64,000 bases of DNA from a marine bacterium B5-7 (GTDB lineage: Bacteria; Pseudomonadota; Gammaproteobacteria; Arenicellales; CAJQKF01): assembly GCA_021604525.1 (NCBI GenBank), contig BQJD01000013.1:1-64000 (forward strand), in the 5' to 3' direction. The translations under genes and the position numbers were made by a program. Numbering within the stretch: the stretch's first letter is position 1; each line of letters starts with the position of its first letter. The notes under the pieces were generated by a model. It did no database searches. It was given only the letters and a program-made list of their open reading frames with translations, and was not told where the DNA came from. Shown here piece after piece: positions 18,501 through 24,650 of this stretch.

Positions 18501-18709
18501 CGATACCGGCGATTTCGAATGGACCACAACCAACAACACCTGGAATTCCTGTGATACCTGGTGCCAATCCCGTTATTCCGGAGGATACTTTTTCAACACC
18601 ATTAATCAGCGAGATTCTGACGTTGCTTGATATTCCTTTTACGGAAACGCCGGAAGATCGGCTTGAGGAGAAACTGAAAACGATTGGCCTTTGTACCGCC
18701 AGTAATTAG
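12521..18709 (+). CDS. Giant TpsA adhesin with filamentous-hemagglutinin N-terminal domain
   Basis: A secreted beta-helix exoprotein of about 2062 aa. ATG 12521 has a strong Shine-Dalgarno (GAGGTGAC, 6 nt spacing) and an extended signal peptide ending TPAGA-N; the frame opens further upstream at 12437 without a ribosome site. The TPS domain follows, with GRVFLINQNGIVFG (the NPNGI-type signature) and SVLLAAGRDIVI. Two copies of a module ending in VETSGK...GGTWLxDPxDxTI occur (about 13370-13770 and 14435-14855), separated by an acidic Asp/Glu/Ser/Thr/Pro linker (about 14080-14290). A long alternating repeat region occupies about 15440-17170. The C-terminus has GELAPGNSPGVL, a Pro-rich stretch, and ends LCTASN with the only cysteine I see in the mature chain. 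It is presumably exported by the adjacent TpsB for surface adhesion or biofilm. Confidence 0.9.
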   Translation: MNSSHITSQSMHDEPNRFPIKSILALAVSSIIATPAGANPTGASIANGSVSMSGSGRELNITNSPGAIINWDSFSISRDEITRFIQQHDASAVLNRVSGGMPSEILGSLLSNGRVFLINQNGIVFGDHAIVDTAGLVASSLNMTDADFLAGNLRFADGEGTVENRGYIRVRGGGNIMLIAPNVTNSGIIRADDGSVLLAAGRDIVIESLDFEHIRFRIQAPEDTVLNLGRIITTNGIAALFAGTLSHQGVIQARSVSRDAAGRVHLEASSSVSVSGEIDVSGHQIGGDVAITGRDVVLEAARIDASGDQGGGRVRIGGDYQGKGDLARSDRTRLDAATRINADARVAGDGGEVIVWSDGDTDTRALLTARGGATGGDGGLVETSGKGTLAFGQPADVSAPAGAGGTWLLDPEDITIGDAEAESISTALNTGSNVAVKTSDDGDGEGNIAVNSAIAKTEGEDAALSMDAHNRIDVNAPITSTSGKLDVSLKAGGAVHVNAGIDTNGGNFSQVITQLALEINEDNQPSDETDSSDVGDLPDSSQAQDPAVETVVDTSVQVDSDTTESDAVPVDEIVEAVDPVVPEVTEPTQEVLAAGLDAFKQDLEILVDAEIKTGGGDITVDAGSSGTAGVFENLDASNENGVGGTVHILGENVGVFEDARVDASGRDGGGEILIGGDQTGSNPDIPNSRGVIIAPNAEIVSDATGNGDGGKVIVYADHTASILGRISARGGIEGGNGGFVETSGKVNLNVTQAPDISAPQGQGGTWLIDPYDLTINNGGPSANYDYTEAYGGNYTFIGNATGAVLDVATLYKGLAYGGTVILYANGVPGGEDGDINWEADLDFFYVYNSYGQANTPNLYLYADNDINFSGAINRYGGTTAGITNLKFIADDDLNGSGGINILGGAVGEDTRIQIDGDFIARGAFFDMDGGAYESQDTSIVAGGDVDIQVSGAVSITGGSEKYTGALIESRGDMTITGASVSVLGGSGESADASLRMNSDNAVATQTITATAGDIHVEGGSYTGGYGGRAEISAQHSGSATMEKLYQTLIASNNVTVKGGSGYNAQASVRLNSYNENQVATQSVTATGGALTVDGGTGYGYSGYGYGSYSTAEIYAYHQAFAYFGSANLSFNQSLTGASVNILGGSDNYASARVWMYSTDNFANSRVTTGTQSVTATAGDITVQGGSASNTYAEVYADQLDGTIASSLNQTLLASSNVNVTGGSGDDASATVSIGRSNDSVSVDQVTQSVTATGGAITIEGGSGYDSYAEVSVNHGGYGNPSTNQTLSATAINVLGGSERSASARVVMDSNSYTATQSITATSGDITVTGGSYDSGSPYNGSYAEIFASHKYGSSTGSTFYQTLGASANIVVTGGVGDHGWASVAMQGSGGGTTTQGVTATAGNITVEGGSGYAAFGQIFAESKYASNYAENALNQTLSARGVNVIGGSNTYASAGVRMTADDSSRGYYGPSYATQSVTATAGNIRIEGGSAAHANADIGANQRRSGYAYAYGYGTYTYNTYLAQTLDASGDIVLQAGSSADASARVNLNQYVTMRHTDSPGYDSTFIVNANATQMLNASGNINVLGSNTAAVGAQVEFTQTIERDGFTNNAGTEWQSNFLGGQYVQAGGNVNVTSGTNSGGYAGIDPQVTLETIYPDSAPFLPQQSVTVGTKQEIRAGYDTAVPGAINVTANGGNAFITTGSTYRSVLNKYGTNYLTTGYGNDQLIEADTLNVLSETASGAIAEIVLNDGAYYNSTFYTPTAYQDIDVFGSAAVRSANGGIARILNYGLTGSIDIAGNLALHEADETSQTVIQLSNQDEPGSTGALNVLGAVDFLGSPQIISNDTVTFTSITGSGTVGASDIAISGELAPGNSPGVLFFPGNLTLLPGSNSTFEIGGTPVSGLFDRVNVAGTATLDGNMVVVLINGYTPDGMLQYDLISANNLTGGFTTFSGPGFGEGQAPPTTYFVTSTGVPPTQPPGSTPTIPDGFLPGIPTIPAISNGPQPTTPGIPVIPGANPVIPEDTFSTPLISEILTLLDIPFTETPEDRLEEKLKTIGLCTASN
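13370..13770 (+). repeat. Intragenic module copy 1 in tpsA
   Basis: This stretch encodes GGDVAITG, IDASGDQGGGRVRIGGD, GGEVIVWSDG, ARGGATGGDGGLVETSGK and GGTWLLDPEDITIG in order. The same order recurs as copy 2 about 1.07 kb downstream. The two are clearly homologous at protein level but diverged, so the duplication is old or part of the family architecture. Confidence 0.75.
14435..14855 (+). repeat. Intragenic module copy 2 in tpsA
   Basis: Encodes GGTVHILG, VDASGRDGGGEILIGGD, GGKVIVYADH, ARGGIEGGNGGFVETSGK and GGTWLIDPYDLTIN, matching copy 1 at 13370-13770 element by element, including the spacing to the GGTW-L-DP motif. Confidence 0.75.
15440..17170 (+). repeat. Alternating tandem repeat array in tpsA (about 7-8 double units)
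   Basis: Two short motifs alternate. Type A is TQSVTATAGDITVxGGS followed by an AEI/AEV segment; I count seven, the first near 15530 and the last near 16940. Type B is xQTLxASxNVxVxGGSxxxASAxVxM; I count about seven plus a leading partial form (GASVSVLGGS). Each A+B pair spans roughly 70-85 residues and is probably one or two beta-helix coils plus a variable, Tyr/Ser/Gly-rich loop. Loop lengths vary, so units are diverged rather than recent perfect copies. Confidence 0.8.
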
Positions 18710-18783
18710 TTAGTGGCTGGTAACTGTTAGTTTACGATGATGGTTACTTAGTTGCCTTTTGGGGTTGGTTATCGGGATAGCAT

Positions 18784-18812
18784 TGTGCTGACTCAATCTG
18801 CGAGTCAGCACA
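18784..18812 (+). terminator. 11-bp perfect hairpin after tpsA
   Basis: TGTGCTGACTC (18784-18794) and GAGTCAGCACA (18802-18812) form a perfect 11-bp stem with a 7-nt loop, 75 bp after the tpsA stop. No T-tract follows, so it may protect the 3' end or act together with the next terminator. Confidence 0.5.
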
Positions 18813-18857
18813 GACTCCCGCATGTTCTTGTTAAACGGTTAAACTTCACCTTTTAAT

Positions 18858-18885
18858 GACCCGCCTTAAGCGGGTCGCGTTTTTT
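18858..18885 (+). terminator. Rho-independent terminator of the TPS operon
   Basis: GACCCGC-CTTAA-GCGGGTC (18858-18876) is a perfect 7-bp GC-rich stem, followed by GCG and six T residues (18880-18885). This is a classical intrinsic terminator. It covers the first possible ATG (18856) of the sulfotransferase frame, which argues for a later start of that gene. Confidence 0.75.
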
Positions 18886-18903
18886 AAGGATCATGCAAGT
18901 ACC

Positions 18904-19704
18904 GTGCTCGCCTTCGTACACATTCAAAAAACCGCCGGCCAGACTTTGCGGGCATTATTACGCCGTCATTTCGGCACCCGTCATTGTGATGTATATCGCT
19001 CCTACGATGCCATTCAAATGGATGAGGAGGTATGGCGCTGGATCAGACGATGCTATCCGAAACTCGAAAGCATCGGCGGCCATTCGGTCGCACCACGCGA
19101 TAGTTTCCTCGATATTGACGGTATTCGATTTTTTACATTCTTAAGGGACCCGAAACGGCGTACGCTTTCTCACTATCAATATCTGGTGAGTCGCGGCACG
19201 GTCACGGAGCCATTCAATCAATGGGCCGAAGCGAATATAAATCGACAAACACGTGCCCTGGCGGGTGCGGATCATGTTGAGCAGGCAATCGAGGTGCTGG
19301 AAACCCGTATTGGTTTTACCGGCCTGATGGAGTCGTTCGACGAATCATTGTTACTTTGGAAGAATTGGCTTCAAATAACCGATTTCGATATCCGGTATCA
19401 ATCGGTTAATGTTGCGTCATCAAACGATATACGTGAAGCGGTGTTGGAGAATTCGAGGTCCGTGGAAATTCTCGATGAGATGAATCGTAACGACCAGGTG
19501 CTATACGAGTATGTTGTGGAGAATATTTATCCGCGCCAAATCAAGGCCTATGATTCTGATATTTCCGATGACCTGGCAGCATTCAGGAAATCATTCGCAA
19601 GTGCCAGCAATCAATCTTTAAAACAACTGACCGGACAGCTTAAGCGGAACCTGGTCTTCAGGCCGGGATTCAAGAAGATTCTGCGCAATCAAAAAAAGCG
19701 TTGA
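18904..19704 (+). CDS. Sulfotransferase family protein
   Basis: A 266-aa PAPS-dependent sulfotransferase-like protein. The 5'-phosphosulfate loop is HIQKTAGQTLRALLRRHFG near the N-terminus and the 3'-phosphate-binding element is FLRDPKRRTLSHYQYLVSR near residue 85, both typical of the Sulfotransfer_2/heparan-type family. GTG 18904 is preferred: the in-frame ATG at 18856 is the 5' edge of an intrinsic terminator hairpin, has no ribosome site and would add 16 basic residues, whereas AAGGA lies 13 nt before 18904. The spacing is long, so the start is not certain. No membrane segment is seen. A likely role is sulfation of an exported polysaccharide or glycan; the substrate is unknown. Confidence 0.78.
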   Translation: MLAFVHIQKTAGQTLRALLRRHFGTRHCDVYRSYDAIQMDEEVWRWIRRCYPKLESIGGHSVAPRDSFLDIDGIRFFTFLRDPKRRTLSHYQYLVSRGTVTEPFNQWAEANINRQTRALAGADHVEQAIEVLETRIGFTGLMESFDESLLLWKNWLQITDFDIRYQSVNVASSNDIREAVLENSRSVEILDEMNRNDQVLYEYVVENIYPRQIKAYDSDISDDLAAFRKSFASASNQSLKQLTGQLKRNLVFRPGFKKILRNQKKR

Positions 19705-19753
19705 GCGGCCGACTGACGGTTGCCCGTCGTTCGACCGCCATGACACGTGAAAG

Positions 19754-20182
19754 TCAGACGATTTCCACTAATTCAATATCGAAAGTCAACGCTTCGCCGG
19801 CAAGCGGATTATTTCCGTCGACAGTAATTGTTTCGTCTTCTACTGCAACAACCAGTAGCTTTACTGTCTGGCCGTCAGGGCCTTGCGCCTGCAAAGGCAT
19901 GCCCACAGAAGGATTCAGATCCTCAGGCAAGGCATCCTTCGGGATGTTCTGTAATAACTGCTCGTCACGCTGACCATAGGCATCGTCCGCTTCAATCCGG
20001 ACAGTCTTGTTCTCACCAACTTGCATACCCTCCACAGCCACATCGAATCCGTTGATGAGTTGCCCGCTACCAAGCTCAAATTTGAGTGGATCACGTTCAA
20101 CTGATGTGTCGAATTGGGTGCCGTCGTCGAGCTTGCCGGTGTAATGTACGCGTACTGTATCGCCTGATTTTGCCTGGCTCAT
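19754..20182 (-). CDS. FKBP-type peptidyl-prolyl cis-trans isomerase, SlyD-like
   Basis: A 142-aa cytosolic FKBP with an insert-in-flap chaperone domain. The FKBP core opens with GDTVRVHYTGKLDDGTQFD and FELGSGQLINGFDVAVEGM; the IF insertion starts near EADDAYGQRDEQLLQNIP, and the core resumes at NPLAGEALTFDIELVEI. It lacks the His/Cys-rich metal-binding tail of E. coli SlyD, so it is closer to SlpA or short SlyD proteins. ATG 20182 has a good ribosome site (AAGAGGTCATA before ATG); the open frame continues upstream to 20221 without one. Confidence 0.88.
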   Translation of the reverse strand: MSQAKSGDTVRVHYTGKLDDGTQFDTSVERDPLKFELGSGQLINGFDVAVEGMQVGENKTVRIEADDAYGQRDEQLLQNIPKDALPEDLNPSVGMPLQAQGPDGQTVKLLVVAVEDETITVDGNNPLAGEALTFDIELVEIV

Positions 20183-20569
20183 TATGACCTCTTGGGATGT
20201 GTGTAAATGCACTGAACTCATTCCAGCCCGCAGTCAATGCATAGATTGATTTCCAGTGAATCGAATTAATATCGAATATTTCTGGAGATTACCAAATGCC
20301 AGGGAAGGAGGGTTGGACAGGAACAGTGTGAAAAATGAATTTAGCGAGAGACTTGACTATATCAAGATTTGGCGCATGATAAAAATCCGCTTACTGACGG
20401 CTTGCAGATCATAAAACAGGAGGGTGGGTGGAGCGATGTAATGTGTCTCCTTCGTTGTTATTTTCAGGTGCAATCATTATCTTGATGTACAAAGAATGCC
20501 TGCGTATTCCGACCTCTGCCAGCAATGACCTATAATCGGCGATCACAAAATTTATCTAACGAGTCTTCC
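20183..20569. other. Intergenic region between divergent fkbp and PCu(A)C genes
   Basis: About 390 bp with no supportable gene. Divergent promoters are expected. A TATAAT at 20531-20536 is well placed as the -10 of the downstream copper chaperone gene, but no good -35 was found. A TTGACT occurs at 20353. Confidence 0.4.
20531..20536 (+). promoter_or_regulatory. Putative -10 box for the copper chaperone gene
   Basis: A perfect TATAAT 34 bp upstream of ATG 20570. The -35 region 17 bp upstream is not a recognisable TTGACA, so the call is tentative. Confidence 0.35.
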
Positions 20570-21028
20570 ATGAGAATCAAAAATCTTATTGTCATTATTT
20601 TTGGCCTTTTCGTGGCCTGGACAGCAGTACTAGTCAATGCACAGGAGTTCACCCAGGGCGAGATTATAATCACCCGACCATGGGCGCGGATAAGTCCTCC
20701 GGGGGTACCGAATGGCGCAGTCTATTTGACGATTACACTAAGTGGTTCAGAGCCGGATCGCCTGATATCCGCGAAATCAGATGTGTCGGATGTCGTCGAG
20801 TTCCATTCGCATGAAATGGAGAATGGAATGATGCGGATGCGTAAACTGGATTCAGTGGAATTAACACCGGATTCAGCAACGGAATTCGCACCCGGAGGTC
20901 TCCATGTCATGCTCATTGGATTAAAAAAACCTTTGGCCTCAGGAGAAACCTTTACCCTGACAATCGAATTCGAGAGGAATGACCCAATGGATATCGAAGT
21001 GGTCGTGAGTGATCCGGACAACAGCTAA
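20570..21028 (+). CDS. PCu(A)C-family periplasmic copper chaperone
   Basis: A 152-aa exported copper(I) chaperone that by family delivers copper to the CuA site of cytochrome c oxidase. A signal peptide (MRIKNLIVIIFGLFVAWTAVLVNA) precedes the mature domain. The full copper-ligand signature H-x10-M-x21-H-x-M is present exactly, running from H in EFHSHEM to HVM in GGLHVMLIGL. RPWARISPPG is the family N-terminal motif. ATG 20570 gives the clean signal peptide; an in-frame ATG at 20525 would add a polar stretch before it. It is monocistronic and ends at a bidirectional terminator. No SCO or cox genes are adjacent. Confidence 0.9.
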   Translation: MRIKNLIVIIFGLFVAWTAVLVNAQEFTQGEIIITRPWARISPPGVPNGAVYLTITLSGSEPDRLISAKSDVSDVVEFHSHEMENGMMRMRKLDSVELTPDSATEFAPGGLHVMLIGLKKPLASGETFTLTIEFERNDPMDIEVVVSDPDNS

Positions 21029-21068
21029 TGTAACGTTTGATCTCGCGTTTCTTAAGTTCACTACACAA

Positions 21069-21110
21069 AAACCGGCCTGAACAGGGTATTTCCCTGTCTC
21101 AGACCGGTTT
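21069..21110. terminator. Bidirectional terminator between convergent genes
   Basis: AAACCGG (21069-21075) pairs with CCGGTTT (21104-21110). After a one-base mismatch CTGA pairs with TCAG, and ACAGGG pairs with CCCTGT after another mismatch. A-rich sequence precedes and T-rich sequence follows, so the structure can terminate both the copper chaperone gene (+) and the peroxiredoxin gene (-). Confidence 0.8.
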
Positions 21111-21158
21111 GTTCCAGCGATAACCACTTGTGATCAGATCAGTCGTTGAGCCTGATTG

Positions 21159-21905
21159 CTACGCGGCTTTCAAGTCTGACTGTTTCAAATACTGCTCAAG
21201 GTCATCGGCACCGCCGATACGTTGACCGTCAATGAAGACCTGTGGGAGCTGAGTGCTTCCTGACAGTGCGCGAACGCTTGACTCGCTATAGTCACGATTC
21301 AGAACCAGTTCCTCGAATGACAATCCGGCATCTTTCAGCATCTCTTTGGCGCGTACGCAGAAGCCGCAACCCGGACGCGAGAACACCGTGATATTTGCCG
21401 GCGTATTCGCTTCCGGGTCAAGCCAGGCCAGCATGGTGTCAGCGTCGGAAACTTCGAACGGGTCTCCAGGTTTGTCAGGCTCAATGAACATTTTTTCAAT
21501 TGCGCCATCGCGAACCAGCATCGAATAACGCCATGATCGCTCACCGAAACCGAGATCGTTTTTTGCCACCAGCATACCCATTTCGCGGGTAAAATCGCCG
21601 TTTCCATCGGGCAGAAAACGAAGGTTATCCGCGTGTTGCTCCTGTTGCCACCGATCCATCACGAACGCATCATTAACTGATATGCAGACCACTTCATCCA
21701 CACCATGTTGCTTGAATACAGGCGTGAGCTGGTTATAGCGCGGTACATGGGTCGACGAACAGGTGGGCGTGAAAGCGCCGGGGAGTGAGAACACAACCAC
21801 CGTTTTACCATTAAATATTTCCGCTGTGGTCACATCGGTCCATTCGTGACCTCGACGGGTTTTGAACGTAACCTGTGGAATTCGTTGACCTTCTTTGTTG
21901 TTCAT
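21159..21905 (-). CDS. Hybrid peroxiredoxin-glutaredoxin (glutathione peroxidase activity)
   Basis: A 248-aa fusion of a Prx5-type peroxiredoxin (about 1-165) and a glutaredoxin (about 170-245), an arrangement known from Haemophilus-type PGdx. The peroxidatic cysteine is C49 in [15 protein letters not shown]. The Grx redox site is C180-GF-C183 in [15 protein letters not shown], with the cis-proline in [10 protein letters not shown] and [10 protein letters not shown] at the glutathione-binding end. It reduces H2O2 and alkyl hydroperoxides with glutathione in the cytosol. The Grx site is CGFC rather than the common CPYC. No oxyR lies next to it. Confidence 0.93.
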   Translation of the reverse strand: MNNKEGQRIPQVTFKTRRGHEWTDVTTAEIFNGKTVVVFSLPGAFTPTCSSTHVPRYNQLTPVFKQHGVDEVVCISVNDAFVMDRWQQEQHADNLRFLPDGNGDFTREMGMLVAKNDLGFGERSWRYSMLVRDGAIEKMFIEPDKPGDPFEVSDADTMLAWLDPEANTPANITVFSRPGCGFCVRAKEMLKDAGLSFEELVLNRDYSESSVRALSGSTQLPQVFIDGQRIGGADDLEQYLKQSDLKAA

Positions 21906-22106
21906 GTCATATCTCCATTCAATTGTGAAATTTACGTTGAATCGGTCGGAGTCATTTATCCGACTGGAATTTTTCGATGTTTGAATTCTGGCAGCAACTT
22001 ATTAATAAGTAAAATCGTTTATTATAATAATATTAATAGGATATAACGATTAATAAAAACTTAACCTGTTTGAAGCATACAAGGGGCAGATTTTGAGGCG
22101 AATTAA

Positions 22107-22796
22107 ATGAAAAACGCGGTCGTTTTACTAAGTGGTGGGTTGGATTCTGCGACCGTGCTGGCAATTGCGCGTGAACAAGAATTTGCAGTCCACGCGTTGT
22201 CGTTTAAATATGGACAACGTCATATCCATGAACTTGATGCTGCAACCCGTGTGGCTACAACAATGGGTGTCGCACGACATGTGGTTTCCGAAATTGACCT
22301 TCGAGTATTCGGTGGATCAGCGTTGACTAGTGATATAGCGGTGCCAGGAGCCCGTGACGGGGTTGTCGCAGAGAGTGAGGTACCTATTACTTATGTGCCT
22401 GCGCGTAACACCATATTTTTGTCGTTTGCTTTGGCATTTGCCGAAGTAATCGGCAGCTTTGACATATTTATTGGCGTCAATGCGGTGGATTACAGTGGTT
22501 ATCCCGATTGTCGCCCTGAATATATCGAAGCATTTCAGCATATGGCTGATCTGGCGACCCGTTCCGGCATTGAAAATCGTCATTTACTGAAGATTCACAC
22601 GCCTTTGATCGAATTGTCCAAAGCCGAAATTATCAGGCGTGGAACTGCCCTTGGAGTCGATTACGGTTTAACTTTAAGTTGTTATGACCCTGATAAGTCA
22701 GGTAGACCATGTCAACGGTGTGAAGCCTGTGCGCTACGTGCCCAGGGTTTTGCAGATGCCGGAATCGACGATCCAGCGCTCACCGGTTTGAGATAG
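22107..22796 (+). CDS. queC: 7-cyano-7-deazaguanine synthase QueC
   Basis: QueC converts 7-carboxy-7-deazaguanine to preQ0 with ATP and ammonia in queuosine biosynthesis. At 229 aa it has the PP-loop SGGLDSATV at residues 9-17, the conserved [35 protein letters not shown] and the C-terminal zinc site formed by the Cys residues of [22 protein letters not shown]. The gene stands alone; queD, queE and queF are not nearby. The upstream 200 bp are AT-rich, and I did not find a preQ1 riboswitch. Confidence 0.95.
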   Translation: MKNAVVLLSGGLDSATVLAIAREQEFAVHALSFKYGQRHIHELDAATRVATTMGVARHVVSEIDLRVFGGSALTSDIAVPGARDGVVAESEVPITYVPARNTIFLSFALAFAEVIGSFDIFIGVNAVDYSGYPDCRPEYIEAFQHMADLATRSGIENRHLLKIHTPLIELSKAEIIRRGTALGVDYGLTLSCYDPDKSGRPCQRCEACALRAQGFADAGIDDPALTGLR

Positions 22797-22897
22797 GTTC
22801 AAATAAGGCATCATATTCAGACTGGGTAGGTGGTACCCGGAAAAATGTCTGAACGTTTGTGGTCCGTTAAAGCTGCTGAAAGGCGTATTTTTGATGC

Positions 22898-22928
22898 TGG
22901 GTGGATGAGCAGTACACCCATCCACCCA
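22898..22928. terminator. 10-bp perfect hairpin between queC and the lipoprotein gene
   Basis: TGGGTGGATG (22898-22907) and CATCCACCCA (22919-22928) form a perfect 10-bp stem with an 11-nt loop, eight bases beyond the stop of the minus-strand lipoprotein gene. Neither side has a clear T-tract, so rho-independent termination is only possible. Confidence 0.45.
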
Positions 22929-22936
22929 TATAAAAT

Positions 22937-23425
22937 TTACTGCACAATCTTCCAGGACCCGTCGGCGACGCGACAGGCGGTGCCGTGTGCGTTCTCCTGT
23001 TGTCCACCAATGTTGACTGTGGTGGTAAATTCCCGACATGGCGTGCCGTCGTTATTATAGAAAGTGCGTGTCGGCACAGCAGAGCCAGCGTGCCCCGTGT
23101 CTGGATTCTGCCACTGGCGTGCGTTGCCGACCGGATCATTTTCAAGTGCATCGCCCAAAGTATTACCGGCCATGATTCGATCTGCTTCGTTAAGTCTCGC
23201 ACCGAGTCTGTTACCAGCGGCACCGCCCAATATGGCGCCAATAACGACGGCGGCCTCCTTGTCGGAATGACCCTTGCCAAGACCATAGCCAAGTAACGCA
23301 CCGGCAACCGCACCGATACCAGTGCCCGCAGTTTCCTTGTTGACCGGGGGCGAGTTTGTGGTCGCGCAGCCGCCAACCAGCAATGCAGCGCTTATCATTG
23401 TAGCGGTCACGATTCTTGTAAACAT
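22937..23425 (-). CDS. Glycine-zipper outer-membrane lipoprotein (17 kDa antigen-like)
   Basis: A 162-aa lipoprotein with a lipobox LLVGGC. After lipidation come a short linker and a glycine-zipper 2TM segment (GTGIGAVAGALLGYGLGKG and AAVVIGAILGGAAGNRLGA). The C-terminal domain has two Cys (TPCREFTTTV and GTACRVADGSWKIV) that may form a disulfide, as in 17-kDa surface antigen/SlyB-like proteins. ATG 23425 is preceded by AAGGAG; the frame upstream to 23476 lacks a ribosome site. Role by family: envelope integrity or stress. Monocistronic. Confidence 0.85.
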   Translation of the reverse strand: MFTRIVTATMISAALLVGGCATTNSPPVNKETAGTGIGAVAGALLGYGLGKGHSDKEAAVVIGAILGGAAGNRLGARLNEADRIMAGNTLGDALENDPVGNARQWQNPDTGHAGSAVPTRTFYNNDGTPCREFTTTVNIGGQQENAHGTACRVADGSWKIVQ

Positions 23426-23677
23426 GGCAAAACTCCTTGAAGTCGTTTCGTTGAGTGACGTCGTATCGATAACCATGAAACGTAACGGATTAGTCGATAA
23501 ACCTTATAAGGTGTGAAAAGTATATGACAATAAACTTAACGGACGGTGAATGCTCGAAATACATTTAACCATTGGTAATCGATATTGAGATAGTGGAAAC
23601 GAGTCTGCCGATCTCTTGTGTAGCACAAAGATGTCGATTCTCCGACCGTCTCAGGTTACGAATACATCGGGTCGATC

Positions 23678-24625
23678 CTAACGATTTTCAAGTTGCAGAT
23701 AAACCCGGTTGATGTTGGTACGATGCCACTGATCATAGTGTTCCAGATGCATAAATTGCGGTGCATCGGCAAACGCATTGACGGTATCGTCAATTCCTCG
23801 CCACTCCTCGACAGCAGTAGTGAGATTCGATACCAGCCAGTCGAGATAATCACCGGTATCGCGTCGTGCGTCTATTGAGTTGGATACCGGGCCATGCCCC
23901 GGGACAATGTGAACCGGGTTCAGTAATTCACTCTTGTGAAAGGCGCTTTGCCAGCCAATGACATCGCTGAAAGGTAATATGCCAAGCATCCGGTCAATAT
24001 AAATCAAGTCGCCACTGAACAGAGTACTGGTCCGTGGATGAAAAACCACAGCGTCCCCTGGGAAGTGGGCATCGCCAAGCCATTCAAGCTCAATCATTTC
24101 TCCACCGAGTGTCAATGTAACAAAATCGGCATCCACGGGTTGCTCCGCGAAATATGCTCGGGTGCCTTCAAATGTTTCACCTAGAAGACCCGATAGCATT
24201 GTCAGGTGCTGTTCGGCAAACGAGTTCTGGGTTTGAACTGTGCGTTGCAAGGCAATTATCTCGGCTCCTTTGTCGGCAAAATAGCTGTTGCCTAACCAAC
24301 GGTGATCCTGCGAGCCCGTATTGATAACCCAGCGGACAGGTTTTTCGGTGACAGAGGCCACCGCATGTTCGATGAGTCGTGCACCTTGATTCGATGCACC
24401 GCTATCGATGAGCACAACGCCTTCACTGGTAACAATAAAGCCGAGGTTATTATTCAACGCGTGATTGTTATAAGTGCGTGGACCGGTGGGGCCGATGATG
24501 GCATAGAGATTGTCGATAATATTTTCGGCGACCGGCTGGTATGAATCGCTCGCATGGACCACCCCAGTGATCAAAGTCGCCCACAAAATATATGTTGATT
24601 TGGACCGCCGCGTGAATTGAGTCAT
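23678..24625 (-). CDS. Exported MBL-fold hydrolase with degenerate metal motif
   Basis: A 315-aa metallo-beta-lactamase-fold protein with an N-terminal signal-like segment (STYILWATLITGVVHAS), so probably periplasmic. The fold is shown by GFIVTSEGVVLIDSGAS, GDAHFPGDAVVFHP, LFSGDLIYIDRM and VPGHGPVS. The motif-2 position that normally reads T-H-x-H-x-D-H here reads NTGSQDHRWLGN, so two histidines of the first metal site are replaced while Asp-His, the later histidines and Asp remain. It resembles the quinoprotein-associated/SoxH-like MBL group. ATG 24625 is chosen because the alternative at 24664 puts an acidic 13-residue stretch before the signal. It follows the permease gene on the same strand and overlaps it slightly if the earlier start is used. 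Confidence 0.78.
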   Translation of the reverse strand: MTQFTRRSKSTYILWATLITGVVHASDSYQPVAENIIDNLYAIIGPTGPRTYNNHALNNNLGFIVTSEGVVLIDSGASNQGARLIEHAVASVTEKPVRWVINTGSQDHRWLGNSYFADKGAEIIALQRTVQTQNSFAEQHLTMLSGLLGETFEGTRAYFAEQPVDADFVTLTLGGEMIELEWLGDAHFPGDAVVFHPRTSTLFSGDLIYIDRMLGILPFSDVIGWQSAFHKSELLNPVHIVPGHGPVSNSIDARRDTGDYLDWLVSNLTTAVEEWRGIDDTVNAFADAPQFMHLEHYDQWHRTNINRVYLQLENR

Positions 24626-24650
24626 ATGTTGTATATCATTGAAAGTTATC

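Noticed and set aside
18893..19144. Plus-strand 83-codon frame starting with an ideally spaced AAGGA-ATG at the sulfotransferase start
   Set aside because: It lies wholly inside the sulfotransferase reading frame, has no recognisable domain, and the sulfotransferase motifs are in the other frame.
21906..22106. preQ1 riboswitch or other RNA motif upstream of queC
   Set aside because: The AT-rich region has a weak GTCGGA/TCCGAC stem (21945-21964) but no preQ1 pseudoknot pattern with the A-rich tail could be matched.
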